From the NCBI GenBank assembly GCA_012295275.1, contig CM022670.1, positions 35,061,301 to 35,125,300 of the forward strand: DNA of 64,000 bases, given 5' to 3'. Both the position numbers and the translations under genes were made by a program. The stretch is from Chrysomallon squamiferum. Taxonomy: Eukaryota > Mollusca > Gastropoda > Neomphalida > Peltospiridae. Below are positions 51,050 to 63,400 of the stretch, piece after piece (position 1 is the stretch's first letter; every line of letters begins with the position of its first letter). Below the pieces are notes generated by a model. The model did no database searches, was not told the origin of the DNA, and was given only the letters and a program-made list of their open reading frames with translations.

Positions 51050-51676
51050 TGGAAAACATTGCTTTTTGATTTGTACATAATTTTAGGTGTAGTGTAAGTA
51101 CTATTTTTGCAGTGCCTAAAAAACAGTTTGTTACAGTTTAACTTTTACTTTTACAACCATCTATGTTATGGTGTCATGCGAAACCGCTATGCATTAACTT
51201 GACATTTTACTCGTATTTTCTTATCGTTTTGAAACGCGTGAGTTACGTAAGGGAGGTAACTGCATGACATCACGATTTATTACAATTGTACATGTTTCAT
51301 CATGTTTTCAGATTAGAACATTAATTACTGTTTTTCATTGGGTCCGAGAAGAGAGTTTTGAGAACTGAAGCATAACTGGGTATCGAAAATCATGAATTTA
51401 AATTTGCTTGAATTTCTGATTACAGATGGTTGGAAACTCTTTCGCCATGTTTAACATTAATATCTATATCTATATGTATATATTTCATTTTGTGACGGAA
51501 TGTCACAAACCAATGGTCTAAGGTATGAATTAAATTTTAAAATTTCACTTTTACAGTTTATCAATTTTATTTCTTTAATAAATTTTAGAATAATAAAATT
51601 TTATTCATCACAAATTAAATACACAGAGAGTATATTTCTGATTAAATATTTCCGATTTAAATATGCCTGGCAGATA

Positions 51677-51690
51677 TTTATTTATTTATT

Positions 51691-51744
<54 letters not shown>

Positions 51745-51958
51745 TACTTATCAGTTGATAATATTGGTTTATGTCTTTGTTGAGCACCTATCTATTTATT
51801 TATTTTTTTTATTATTATTAGTAGGACTAGTAGTAGTAGTAGTAGTATTTATTATTTATTTCATTATTATTATTATTACTATTATTATTATACTACTGCT
51901 ACTACTACTACTACTACTACAACTACTACTACTACTGCTACTACTACTACTATTTGTA
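51677..51958. repeat. (TTTA)n, (ATT)n, (TAG)n and (CTA)n cluster
   Basis: ATTT units at 51677-51702, ATT at 51703-51742, TAG at 51829-51846, and CTA/TAC units at about 51892-51953. The long Leu/Val-rich open frame across it is a repeat artefact. Confidence 0.9.
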
Positions 51959-52454
51959 GTTGTTATTATTATTTTTTTTCTGAAAGGACAATACAAAATT
52001 CTTAAACTGTAAAGCAGGAATTGGTTACGTATGTTATGAAACCGGTTGTGACGGAATCTATTTTATGGCGTCTTTACGTGAACGTAACCAGTTATTTACG
52101 TGTTGGTATGTAACTGGCTGTTATTACATGTGATATTACATAACCGACAGTAGGTTATGGAATGCAGTCGTTTATTAAAGCTGGACTGATAAATTCGTTT
52201 TGATTGTTTTGACAATTCTTTAATAGAAATTAAAAAATTGAAAAGAAAAGACAAAAAAAAAGGAAACAATGAATTAAAAAGAATTAATCACTGCATTATG
52301 TCATCAGTTTTTAAGGATAGTTATTTGTTTTGCCAATTATGATTCGTAATAACTATTACTAGTACTGCGACTTATACTACTTCTTTATCTTTTATAATAC
52401 TACAATTACTACTACTACAACTACCACTAATACTGTTATTGTTATTATTGTTGT

Positions 52455-52463
52455 TATTTATTA

Positions 52464-52498
<35 letters not shown>
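52455..52498. repeat. (ATT)n
   Basis: ATT array preceded by TAC-type units from about 52376. Confidence 0.85.
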
Positions 52499-52499
<1 letters not shown>

Positions 52500-52829
52500 A
52501 ATTCTCTTTTATATTTTATCTTCAGTGTTTGAAAATACACTTCACCATTCCAGGTTCTGGAAGTATGTAAGGCAGAGTTGTGTAAAACTTGGGTGAAATA
52601 CATTAAATAAAAATGCACTACGATTTATGTGTTGTTGTTTTCACTCAAACTTTGCCATGACAGTTTATTTCTAGATGTGAAGTTGTTTGAAAAAATTGGT
52701 TCACCTTTTACTACTTAAAAAAAGACACAAATGAATTCTGTGAATAGATTTTGTTATATTTCTTCTGAGCAATGTCATAATAAAGTAAAAGAAACGTACA
52801 TGGACAGTTTAGAATTTTATAAATAATCG

Positions 52830-53016
<187 letters not shown>

Positions 53017-54910
53017 CCAACAAACAAACATACATACACAGAAATACGCACGCACACGCACACAAATAAAAAACGAACATAACCACGCCGTTCCCAAAAG
53101 AAGAAAATACAACCAATACATAATATAAATAATAAAAAATAAAATATTTTATTCATCTGAAAAAAGATAAAGCATGAGATGCACATATGAATGAAATGTG
53201 GGAAATTAATAAGAAATAATTGGAATGAAATTAACTATGCACATTTGATGTCATTTGTACAAAGAATAGTTTTATTTTTTTATTTTTTATTTTACAGAAT
53301 TATTTATTTGCAATTAACTACAACTAAATAAACAGCGAGTGAAGAAAATATTTACAGCAAACTATATTAAATAACTACTAGCACCGATCATGTTTTATCT
53401 CATTTCATTGCTGGTCGAACAAGAATAACACAATAATGTTACATATTCAAATTTAAACATTTCATTTCAAACAGGAGAATACAGAACTAAGTCTAGTTCT
53501 TAGCAAATGTCATCGACTTTAGTACAGAAATGTCAAATTCGTCTTCAGTTCTTTTTATTTCATTCCCCGTATACTTGTCAAATACAGATACAATATATTA
53601 CAAGGTTAAATTTGATGCCAATTTGATCTCGTCAAAACACAGATAATATTGCATGACAACACATTCATATAATCGATATAATACTTCAGTGACGTAATAT
53701 CATATACGTCGATATAAACGTTAATGTAAACGTTAAAATATTACTCTAATATAACACGTGCCAGTTTTAAAAGACATAAATTAATTCTAAACTGTTAATG
53801 ACAATCATATAACAACTTATTTCATTATTATTAGAAAACAGAAGAGCCCGTTGACGACACCAGGCTACAAGAATATACTGTTTTGCTTCTGTCGGTCACA
53901 GAATAATGGAAAATCTTGTTAAATTCGTTCTGGATGCATCATCAATGTTTCAGTGAAGAAAGCGAGATGATGAAAATATTTTAAATTTACGTGCAAAAAT
54001 AAGCGTAAACCTTTGCTAAATTTTAAATTTGCAATCGTCTAATTGAAAGATTTTTTAACAAATTGAATTAATCAGTCACAAATACCCCCAAAAAACAAAT
54101 TAAAATAAACATTAATTATAGACCTAAGCTTTTTTTTGATTGTACAAGAATATTTGTGTTTAAAATACAAATAAATCGCATCCGGTATGTTTTACATACC
54201 ATCACAATAAAAACATATGCAAAAAAAAATAAAATAAGCGGTGCTATTAAAGTGTACCTGTAGCAATATGAACAAACAGTCTAATGCAGTTCTTTACAAG
54301 TTATTATTTTATTGTTTTGAGTCGACATATATCGTTCATAACGAGTATGACTCTAAAATAATACTATTACCGAAGATTAGACCGACGCCATTTTACTTCA
54401 ATGACGTCATCGGACTAATAGCTATTATTATGCTTTTTTTAAAACCGAAAAAAGTCTTTAGATCAAACAGGTTTGTCATGTACACCATTATGCTAAGACT
54501 ACAAAGAAATAGAAGCGCTAAATTATTTTATAATAATATTTATTAATTAAGACTGGACAACAAGAAACAAGCAGAACGTAAGTTTGAATATCTATCTATT
54601 TGTATATCTATCTATCTATCTATCTACCTTTCTTTTTCTCTCTATATATATATGTATATACAATTACTATTTTTTCGCATCACCAAAGATACACTTTAAC
54701 AGCTTTACAAGCATGCACGCACACACATTCGCACACTTCCTACACGCATTTCAAAAAAAAAAATTACGCTTGGAAAAAAAAAAACTTTTTAAAAAGAGAA
54801 AAAAAGGATGAGAACGAAAGAAAAAGAAACATTTTTAAAAAGTACATTACCCGTTTAATTTGTACAAGATTAAGGAAAAAACGAAATAAGATAAAATCAC
54901 TGCGGTTGTG

Positions 54911-54913
54911 TAT

Positions 54914-54960
<47 letters not shown>

Positions 54961-54963
54961 TTA
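54911..54963. repeat. (TTTA)n
   Basis: Perfect tetranucleotide array of about 50 bp. Confidence 0.9.
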
Positions 54964-55267
54964 TTTCTGGCTTTATCTCTCAGGTTTTCAAAGTAACATA
55001 TCTGGTGGATGTATACATAACGAACGCTTAACAAATAAACTAATAAAAATCGAAAAAAAAAAAAAAAAAAAAAAAAAAGGATTTAAAAAAAAGGAAAAAA
55101 AAGAAAAAAAAAAGAAGAACAAAAAAAAGAATAATATATTATTAATGAACGGATTTTTTTCTTTCCGTTTTCCTTTTTCTAATTTTGTATCCGTTAAAAG
55201 CCTAAGTGCTATGGCATAACAACCGGAATGCAATTTTCACACAACACTACCACTACTAATTATAATA

Positions 55268-55269
55268 AA

Positions 55270-55349
<80 letters not shown>

Positions 55350-55350
55350 G
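55268..55350. repeat. (AAT)n
   Basis: Pure AAT array of about 80 bp followed by AAC units. Preceded by A-runs at 55054-55135. Confidence 0.95.
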
Positions 55351-55952
55351 AACAACAACAACAATATTAAAATAATAAATTGTTGTATTGTTGTTTTTAA
55401 ATTAAACAGAACAATGAATTCCAAATCGATCATCAAAATTATATCGACACGACTATCAAATAAAGAATAAATACATTTGTGAAATACATTTATTAAGACT
55501 TATAGATAAATTCAGCAGTAAATAACGACTAAGCATTCCGGCTGTGACGTTTTCGTACCACGTGACTGCAGCTAATTAGCTTCTTAATGGCTGCAAACTT
55601 GATTTCTAAAGTTTTCGTATTTTTTACCACATTATTAAATCAAATATATCAATGAACTTGCTCGTATCAAATATTCATCTTAGTTTAATAAAGATAAGTA
55701 TTATTAATAAGCTCAAGATTTCTCGCGATTATAGGTTTAGGGATCAAAAAATATATATTCTGCAGGTGATTCAAGATTCTGGCATGTACGAATACTCAAA
55801 AGTTTTATATATATATATATAATTACATACATTTTCACAGAAAGGTTGTTTTATTTATTTATTTAAATAATAAAAAAAAATATAAAAAAATAAAAATTAA
55901 AAAAAATTAAAAATCCCCAAAGAACAAAATCAACGACAAGAAACCTCCGTCC

Positions 55953-55970
55953 TCAAAAAAAAAAAAAAAA

Positions 55971-56007
<37 letters not shown>
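55953..56007. repeat. poly(A)
   Basis: A-run of about 55 with one T. On the ELOVL strand this is a T-run about 100 bp downstream of the stop codon. Confidence 0.9.
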
Positions 56008-56009
<2 letters not shown>

Positions 56010-56104
56010 TAAAAGAAACAAATCAAACTAATTACAGTGAACGTCTTTCCTTTCTATCTATCTATCTAAACGACAACTAAAACACAGCTAACCACATATA
56101 CGCA

Positions 56105-56356
56105 TTAATCCAGCTTTTCTCCCAGTGTCGGTTTTATGCCGTTCATGTAATGGTTGCCATTGGTTACAAAACCGTTTTTAACGTGCAGCTGTTGCTTGGC
56201 GGACTTCTTCTGGATGTAGGCTTTGTGGTAGAAGTTGATGAAGAGAAGCATGATGGAAGAGGCGTAGATGATGACGATTTTGCTGAAGATCTTGGGGAAG
56301 TTACAGTCTGATATGATATTGACGTAGGAATGGCTGACCATGATGACAAACTGAGT
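56105..56356 (-). CDS. ELOVL: ELOVL exon 7 (last coding exon): final TM segments and C-terminus
   Basis: The acceptor reads TTTTTCAG before 56356; entry is phase 0. The exon encodes residues 210-292 and ends with TAA at 56107-56105. TQ at 210-211 completes the TxxQxxQ motif started in exon 6. DCNFPK matches the family's DCxFPK segment, and a hydrophobic stretch with FINFYHKAYIQKK forms the last membrane segment. The tail is Asn/Gly-rich (NGFVTNGNHYMNG) and ends GEKLD, without the KxKxx or KKxx dilysine retention signal common in this family. Confidence 0.93.
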   Translation of the reverse strand, partial: TQFVIMVSHSYVNIISDCNFPKIFSKIVIIYASSIMLLFINFYHKAYIQKKSAKQQLHVKNGFVTNGNHYMNGIKPTLGEKLD

Positions 56357-57220
56357 CTGAAAAATATGTCATACAAACTGAGATTCAATTCACACCGACT
56401 ACTGATACACAAACGTTTGCTGGATCGATTCCTCTTTAATACCACTCTAGCCATTGCTTAACAATTTATTTATAAATGGAGATTTGTTTTTGTGTCTATG
56501 GGAATGAGCGTATTAAAGATTTCTTACTGCTAACAAAAAAAATAGTTCGTCATGATTTTCTCATTGTTTATCTCTACTAACCAAACCTACACGTATGAAA
56601 CCCTATAAATATTCATTAAAAATGCGCGGATACGTCATTACGTAAGAAAATTCTAAGCTTTATTTATGAAGTCTGGCAATAAGTTCTCATTCACAGACCT
56701 TGTAAGTTATATATTTTATCACTTGTCAGGCTTAGAATGTCTCTAAATTAATACAAGTAGTATTTCTTTTATGTCATAAAGCATAGATGAATGGCTACTA
56801 TCCTGAATTAAATGATAATTGTAATATTACAAAATTATTTAACCATACACAAAGTCTGTATTAATTTTGTTACCCGTACATTTTCATTGCAGATAGAAAC
56901 AAATATAATGATGTCGGACATTTTGTAAAAAAAAAAAACCCAGAAGAAATTGTTTTTTCTCCGGCCATTCTTTAAAAAACCGATACTAACACAATGCTAA
57001 CAAATTATGAAGACTATTTCCAAAGAAAATTATATATAACGAGTGACGATCATGATAATAATTATCATCATATTATTATTTCTGTTTTTAATTTTTATAC
57101 ATAAGTACGCCTCACATTTTGATTATTATATTTAGTTTAATTTTATTTTATTTTGATCTGATTATTTTTTATTTTAAGCTTGCGGGTATTTTTCTGCCAA
57201 TTTTAATTATTCCTACTCAC

Positions 57221-57348
57221 CAGTTGAAACATTGTTAGATATTTCTTCCACCATAAATATTTCTGCATGTGCGGTCCTATTGCTGTCATGCCGTAGTAGG
57301 TGTACATGATGACGTGAACGAGTGAGTTAATAAGAGGATGTAGACAAC
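57221..57348 (-). CDS. ELOVL: ELOVL exon 6: NxxxHxxMYxYY motif
   Basis: The acceptor CTTTCAG precedes 57348, and the donor CTG|GTGAGT follows 57221 in phase 0. The first two bases complete Ser167, and residues 168-209 follow. [12 protein letters not shown] at 174-185 is the family motif with its conserved His. [15 protein letters not shown] at 195-209 matches the ELOVL4/5 segment before the last membrane spans. Codons join correctly to exons 5 and 7. Confidence 0.93.
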
Positions 57349-57487
57349 CTGAAAGTCGTTAAACGTTCTCATTATTAACACATATAAAAACACTGTGTTT
57401 TGTTTTGCTTAGTCCGCTGCGTTTATCTTAAAGGATAAATACATTCTATAAACAATAAATGTAGAAATTTTAGAATTTTTATTTAAA

Positions 57488-57530
<43 letters not shown>

Positions 57531-57669
57531 TTGTTATTTTTTTTTTATTTTATTTTATTTCTTTTTCTATTTTATTTTTAATTGTACATAATTTTAATCT
57601 TTTTTCTTAATACAATAAATAATGGTTTATGACCACCTATTATTATCATCATCATCATCCTCATCATTG

Positions 57670-57711
<42 letters not shown>

Positions 57712-57733
57712 GCTTTAACTATTATTACTTAAC

Positions 57734-57848
57734 TGTTTCCTCCCGGTACAAATTTCATGCCTAGCCACGTGGCAAAAACCATTGTTGCGTGATGATACAC
57801 GTGCAGAAACGTAATCTGAGAATTCTTTTTACGCAGAACAAAGAATAT
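57734..57848 (-). CDS. ELOVL: ELOVL exon 5: catalytic HxxHH box
   Basis: The acceptor TTTTCCAG precedes 57848 and the donor is ACA|GTTAAGT, a slightly non-consensus GT site leaving phase 1. It encodes residues 129-166, IFFVLRKK then [10 protein letters not shown] (139-148). HVYHH is the histidine box essential for condensation, and Gln139 at this spacing marks PUFA-type elongases. VPGGNS corresponds to the conserved GGQ/NS segment. The 5' end of this exon, with its acceptor, has been copied several times into the upstream intron (57936-58345). Confidence 0.93.
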
Positions 57849-57935
57849 CTGGAAAATAGTTATTACAGTAAAACCAACATTAACAGACAAAAAACACAGA
57901 CAATAATATGCATATACGTCACAACAGACATACCT

Positions 57936-58345
57936 ACGCAAATTAAAGACTATCTGAAAAATAGTAGTACAGACAAACCAACATTAACAGACATAAACAC
58001 AGATAATAATATGCATATACGTCACAACAGGTAAACCTTTACGCAAAACAATGAATATCTGAAAGAAATGGAAATACAGGAGAACCAGTTTTAACAGATG
58101 CACATATGTCACAATAAGCATACCTTTTCGGAAAACAAAGAATATTTCAAAGAAATACTAGCACAGTAGACATATATCAAGATAAGACGCATGTAAATCA
58201 CAAAAGCCATTTTATTACTTAGAATAAAGAATATTTGAAAAATATAATAATACAGAAAACCACAATTAACAGACTGGCACAGATAACAATTATGCATATA
58301 CGTCACAAAAGGCTTTTATTTTGAATAACATAAATATCTTTTAAA
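57936..58345 (-). repeat. degenerate tandem copies of the exon-5 acceptor region in ELOVL intron 4
   Basis: Anchors equivalent to the exon-5 5' end (plus strand ACGCAxAACAAAGAATATCT) occur at 57831 (the real exon), 57936, 58041, 58127, 58215 and weakly 58316. The spacing is 86-105 bp. Each copy also carries the linker with ACCAACATTAACAGAC and ATGCATATACGTCACAA. On the minus strand the copies at 57936 and 58041 keep a pyrimidine tract plus CAG and part of the exon start, but not the exon body. Confidence 0.8.
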
Positions 58346-58408
58346 CCTGCTATATATCCAATGTGAAAAAGAAATGAAATGTTCTTAAACCGCCTTTGTT
58401 ATTTTTTT

Positions 58409-58443
<35 letters not shown>
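58409..58443. repeat. poly(T)
   Basis: T-run of about 35 in ELOVL intron 4. Confidence 0.9.
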
Positions 58444-58444
<1 letters not shown>

Positions 58445-58647
58445 TCCCTCTGTGCCATTTTACAAATAAATTCGTGAAGACTGGCAACCCCTAAATCAGA
58501 TTATTCAGAAGTGTGATCACAATGAACTGTGCAGTGACGTTATGAGCATTCATAAATATACAAGGATCCTCCTGTATTTTAGCAGCACACTAAGTGCCCA
58601 GTCTGAGTGTCACTGATTCAATTTACGAAACATCTGAAAATACTCAC

Positions 58648-58704
58648 TGTATCAAGCAGTTCTATGAGCTTTACGAAAAAGAAACACCAACCGACACGTA
58701 TTCC
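58648..58704 (-). CDS. ELOVL: ELOVL exon 4: KxxExxDT motif
   Basis: A short 57-bp exon, phase 0 on both sides, with acceptor TATTTCAG and donor ACA|GTGAGT. It encodes residues 110-128. KLIELLDT at 121-128 is the family KxxExxDT motif. It would be missed by any length-based ORF search, but is required to join exon 3 (VDYS...) to exon 5 (IFFVLRKK). Confidence 0.93.
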
Positions 58705-58964
58705 CTGAAATAAAAAAAAAATAATAATTAGAAGATGAAGAAGAAGAAAGAGTAAAAAAAAAAAATAATAATAAAATAAATAAATTAATTAATAATAATA
58801 ATAAATATTTTATGGATTCTGTTGCGACACTCTGCTGCGGAGTGAGAACTCAGTCTTTGTAGATTTTGTTCATACAGCATTATTATCTCTTTTATTCCTG
58901 GAACAAAACAAAGCCAAAATAAGTAATCAGATAAAGAGTAACAATAATAATAAAAAATACTTAC

Positions 58965-59045
58965 ATGCCAGCCACCAACACTGTCACTATAATCGACTTC
59001 TTGACATCGAATGTTGTATCTTTCTAATACTGCTACTCCTAAAGC
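58965..59045 (-). CDS. ELOVL: ELOVL exon 3: CQxVDYS segment
   Basis: An 81-bp exon, phase 0 on both sides, with acceptor CCCACAG and donor CAT|GTAAGT. It encodes residues 83-109. YNIRCQEVDYSD matches the conserved Y..xCQxVDYS luminal segment of animal elongases. The preceding ALGVAVLER is more divergent than usual (the family often has a YIFHE-type sequence at this junction). Confidence 0.92.
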
Positions 59046-59092
59046 CTGTGGGCGAAAAAACAAAGAGAAATGAAAAAAAGAAGATTTACTAA

Positions 59093-59094
<2 letters not shown>

Positions 59095-59137
<43 letters not shown>
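59095..59137. repeat. (GT)n in ELOVL intron 2
   Basis: Pure GT array 50 bp upstream (minus strand) of the exon-3 acceptor. Confidence 0.9.
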
Positions 59138-59141
<4 letters not shown>

Positions 59142-60117
59142 CAACAACATTATGACAGTAAAAATCTTCCGTCCTGTATTCGATAATCACAGAAATATCG
59201 TGTATTTTTAAACTCTAGTTTTTGTTGTTATTTTTCGTTATTACTTAAGACTGAACTATACAATAGAAATACAAGTAACTTCTAAGTATGCCGACTCTTT
59301 CCTATCACCAATCAGTATATAGTTACATATTAACCTGCGCATTTAAATATCATTTTCAAGAGTGGAATCGCGGATTTTCTGTGAAGATTTCACATTGTTA
59401 TTTCTAAGTTTAAAATGTTCAGGTTAATATGTAATTATATACTGATATACAATATGACGTCTTTAGTTAAAAAAAAAAAAAAAAAAAAAAAACAAACAAT
59501 AAAGAAACCAAAAAACCCACCCCAAAAACATACAAACAAAACAACTGAAAGGAAGACAAACATGCCCGAATGAATTTCCACGTTGACGTTCAACAGTTAA
59601 AATGTATAAAATATATCCAAACGACCGTTACTGTCATGGGCTGCTAACCCAAACGACTTCATTATTAACATTTCTGTACACTTTGCTATAATCCCTGTAT
59701 ATTATATATTCTGTACAACGATGTCGAAGTGTTCTCCTGAGAATTCTGATTTGGAGTTAAGTTGCTCAAGGCAGAGATGTCATACAATTGATCTGTTATT
59801 GTCATCACTGAACGAAGCTTTGCCGCAAGTGGACTGACGACATTGAGTTCAAAATTCTCTCGCATGAACTGAATAACGAGATTGCCATGTATTCTAACCA
59901 AGTTCTGTTGACCTTATGAAGAGTGCTTGCCTACTAACATAATGAATCCGGCAAGCACCGTCTGAATTTATTTCTACGGAACACTGTTCCTCTCATAATC
60001 ACGACACTTGTAATTACTTGTGATATACAAATGTATTAACACATGTAATGTTTAATTTCTTTCAGATGAGTTTTTTGAGAGATTGTATCACACTGATTTT
60101 TGATGCTACGAGCAATT

Positions 60118-60306
60118 TTCTATTATTATTACTACTGCAGCTGCTGCTACTACTACCATTATTACTACTACTACTACTACTACTGATGCTGCTGCTGCTA
60201 TTAATTTTATTATTAATGTCGTTATTGTTATTTTGCTACTATTATTATTGTTGTTGTTGTTGTTATTGTTATTTTACTATTACTATTATTATTGTTGTTG
60301 TTATTT

Positions 60307-60356
<50 letters not shown>

Positions 60357-60400
60357 TTATTATTATTATTACTACTATTATTATTATTATTATTATTATA
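60118..60400. repeat. (ACT)n/(ATT)n trinucleotide cluster in ELOVL intron 2
   Basis: Long imperfect run of ACT, GCT, GTT and ATT units, pure (ACT)n at about 60309-60356. Located 65 bp beyond the exon-2 donor on the ELOVL strand. Confidence 0.92.
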
Positions 60401-60464
60401 ATTAATTTAAATATATATTTGGACAATGATACAAAAGGGCCTATGTAACAACAATAAAACTTAC

Positions 60465-60652
60465 ATCCACAAATATAAAACCTGACAGGAAGACCATTAC
60501 AAAATTGTATACAATTAACAACGTCTTCATTTTCAGTGGTTTAAACGGCTCCATCCACTTCGGGCCCCACGTAACTACGACTACATAGAGAGCCACTATC
60601 GACAGCATCGGCAGCGGACTTCCAGACAACGGCAGAACTGCAACACGTGGAT
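60465..60652 (-). CDS. ELOVL: ELOVL exon 2: first TM segments
   Basis: The acceptor TGGTTGCAG precedes 60652 and the donor GAT|GTAAGT follows 60465 (phase 0). It completes Asp20 and encodes residues 21-82. DPRVAVLPLSGSPLP matches the DPRVxxWPLMxSPxP entry of ELOVL4-type proteins. A hydrophobic TM1, then GPKWMEPFKPLKMK, then LLIVYNFVMVFL (TM2 with the YNF landmark) follow in family order. Confidence 0.93.
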
Positions 60653-60662
60653 CTGCAACCAG

Positions 60663-60682
60663 AAATATAATAATAATAATAA

Positions 60683-60713
<31 letters not shown>

Positions 60714-60770
60714 AAGAAATATTAGAAAAAGAAGATGATGATAATGATGATGATGATGATGGTATGATGA
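60663..60770. repeat. (AAT)n, (GAA)n and (GAT)n in ELOVL intron 1
   Basis: Trinucleotide runs immediately upstream (minus strand) of the exon-2 acceptor. Confidence 0.9.
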
Positions 60771-60977
60771 TGGAGATGAAGGTGAAAGAACCGATTAAGG
60801 AAGGAAAGAAAGAAAGAGACAAATAAATATAGTATAATCCATGACATTAAAAAATAATAGTAAAACAGTTTAATAAGAAGTAATTATTGAAATACGGACC
60901 GAACACTGAAATAGTGCTTTCATAATTAGAACTGTGATATTTTCAACACGATAAATAAAAATGACAAAAACACTTAC

Positions 60978-61050
60978 CAGCCTGTGCCATAACATCGTCG
61001 TACCATTTTCGTACTCCGTAAATTACCTCTAACATTTTGCTGAGTTGCTG
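60978..61050 (-). CDS. ELOVL: ELOVL exon 1 (first recognised): start codon and N-terminus
   Basis: The acceptor TTTCTTTCAG precedes 61050, with a tandem CAGCAG that could shift the splice by 3 bases. The first ATG is 61035-61033, with A at -3. It encodes residues 1-19 (MLEVIYGVRKWYDDVMAQA) plus one base, with donor CTG|GTAAGT. The 15 bases before ATG are taken as 5' UTR. They contain no stop, so an upstream coding exon cannot be excluded, but the total of 292 residues fits the family without one. The acceptor implies at least one more, probably non-coding, 5' exon above 61050. Confidence 0.8.
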
Positions 61051-61468
61051 CTGAAAGAAAAATAAATAAAAATTAAATGAATATGTTAAACACTGCAGAA
61101 TATGACGTAGGAGGAACCATTTTATGTAACGACAAACGTAAAACATTTACGATTACGGGTGATTATATACTTGATTACGATAAATAGCAAAATATCTTCT
61201 GGATAGACCTTTGAACAGAAAGGAAAGGTTTGGATATTTAAATTCACCGTTTTACTTTATTATATCTATGTGAGAACAAAGAACTAGTTTAGCTTTGACT
61301 CAGCTTCGTCGTGTAAAGATTTCATTTGTAACAATTCGTAGTGGAAACAGTTAAACAAAAATAACAGTAGTTTAATCATGTGTGTTCAAGTAATGTTTGT
61401 TGAGTGCAAAACTTTTTGATTAATTGTATTATCCTTTTAATTTATTGTAATGAGAGTCAAAAATATTG

Positions 61469-61521
<53 letters not shown>

Positions 61522-62108
61522 GATTAGCTGTATTGACCTTTTGATTAATTTTAATGAAGTTAAAATTACTGCATTTATTATTATTACTGTTATTGTTGTT
61601 ATTATTATTAATATTCATTTTTATTTATTTATATAGTTATTTATTCTTTTTTATTTTATTATATTTAATTTATTTTATTTGTTTCTTTGACGATAATGAA
61701 GAAAACTGTTATACGGAAATTTTGTCAAATTAATATAAATAACTGTTCTCTTACATTTTATTAATACACGATATTTGATCCCGCGTTCCACCATGTTATA
61801 CTAAAACTACGCAACTGGAAAACGTTAAATGCATTTGTTGATCATTTTTTTTTTTTTTTTTTACCACGGCAGTAAATTCATATAAGAAAATATATTATAT
61901 TTTCGGTTAATTAAGCTGCATGTTACCGACCCTACAGGTACAATTAAGTATTTATTAAGTCTTCACAAAGGCTTCGTTATTTCGCATCAGTTATTTGACT
62001 TCAGTAAAGAAATCAAGGTAAAATTGTGGCGTTGGTATAAACAGCGATAAATAAGTAATAAAACTCTTTTTTTTTTTCTTCTCTGTTTTTCTCTTTTTTT
62101 TCGCGCGC
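61051..62108. other. ELOVL upstream region, AT-rich
   Basis: Either 5' intron or flank of ELOVL. It contains (ATT)n at about 61473-61521, ATTT repeats at about 61617-61685 and a T-run at 61844-61862. No exon was recognised. Confidence 0.6.
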
Positions 62109-62122
62109 GTGTGTGGGTGTGT

Positions 62123-62177
<55 letters not shown>
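62109..62177. repeat. (GT)n
   Basis: GT array with GGTG and TATG interruptions, next to a CGCGCG stretch. Confidence 0.9.
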
Positions 62178-62304
62178 TTTGTGTGTTTGTTTATATCGAA
62201 ATGATTATACATATTAGTGAAGTTTTGGTAGTAATAAAATGGACAACAAATTATATGTTTAATTGGAGCAGTAGTTGTGTGTCTGTGTGTTTATATTTTG
62301 TGTA

Positions 62305-62308
<4 letters not shown>

Positions 62309-62355
<47 letters not shown>

Positions 62356-62412
62356 TCAGTAGTCTCTAGTAATATTCTTCTCTCTCTGTCCTGTCGTTAA
62401 ACATTTACTCAT

Positions 62413-62476
<64 letters not shown>
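62309..62476. repeat. two (CT)n arrays
   Basis: CT arrays at 62309-62352 and 62416-62476, separated by 63 bp of unique sequence. Confidence 0.95.
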
Positions 62477-62480
<4 letters not shown>

Positions 62481-62990
62481 ACAGTTTCAAATAGCATTAG
62501 AATACGAACAGCAATGAGTGCTGTTATAAAAAAATGAAGCAAAATTATTATACTACGACAGCAAAAACGTATCTGGGTTCATTGATATCTGCGCAAAACA
62601 AATCGTTCGATCAGAGCAGATACAAAAAAACGTGTCTAATAAGAAAGACTATGAAAACAATGTGACTTTAAAAGGACAATAAGACGAAATAAATAAATAA
62701 ATAAAGTAACAAATAAACAAATAAATAAAGAAAGAAAGAAAGAAGAAGGAAAAACTACTAGGAATATATCTCGTCACAGCAGGCTGCGCTGTAGGAGGTT
62801 ACTGTTTCGTGAGGAAACCTGTTTTATCCTGTACATGATAGAATGCTGTAAACGCTGAAGAAACGAGACGTGAAATACCTGCGTAAAGAAGTATTCACAC
62901 AAAGCGATTTAACGAGCAGAAATATAGGAACGCTTGTAGTCGCAGAGCCCTACAAATAGTAAAACTCCGACCAGATAGTTTATACAGTAT

Positions 62991-62993
<3 letters not shown>
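62477..62993. other. unique sequence upstream of ELOVL
   Basis: Relatively repeat-poor. It could hold a 5' non-coding ELOVL exon: on the minus strand a donor-like ACGCAG|GTATTT occurs near 62878. No reading frame of note was seen. Confidence 0.3.

Positions 62994-63400
<407 letters not shown>

Larger units (their letters stand above)
56105..61050 (-). other. ELOVL: ELOVL fatty acid elongase gene, whole recognised locus
   Basis: Seven exons on the minus strand, all with GT-AG borders and matching phases, give a 292-residue protein. In order they are 61050-60978, 60652-60465, 59045-58965, 58704-58648, 57848-57734, 57348-57221 and 56356-56105. ELOVL enzymes are multi-span ER membrane proteins. 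They condense malonyl-CoA with fatty acyl-CoA, the rate-limiting first step of chain elongation. The Gln in [10 protein letters not shown] and the TMFQLTQ motif place it with PUFA elongases (Elovl2/5 or Elovl4 type); GPKWM and LWWKKYLTM look most like Elovl4. Exact subfamily is uncertain. The 3' end is not defined: several AATAAA on the minus strand (for example 55850-55855) are possible signals. Confidence 0.92.

Noticed and set aside
51500-52012. 170-codon Leu/Val-rich frame resembling a membrane protein
   Set aside because: Its hydrophobicity comes from ATT, TAC and TAG trinucleotide arrays.
54241-54546. 101-codon frame in the intergenic region
   Set aside because: AT-rich composition, no family motif and no flanking splice sites supporting an exon.
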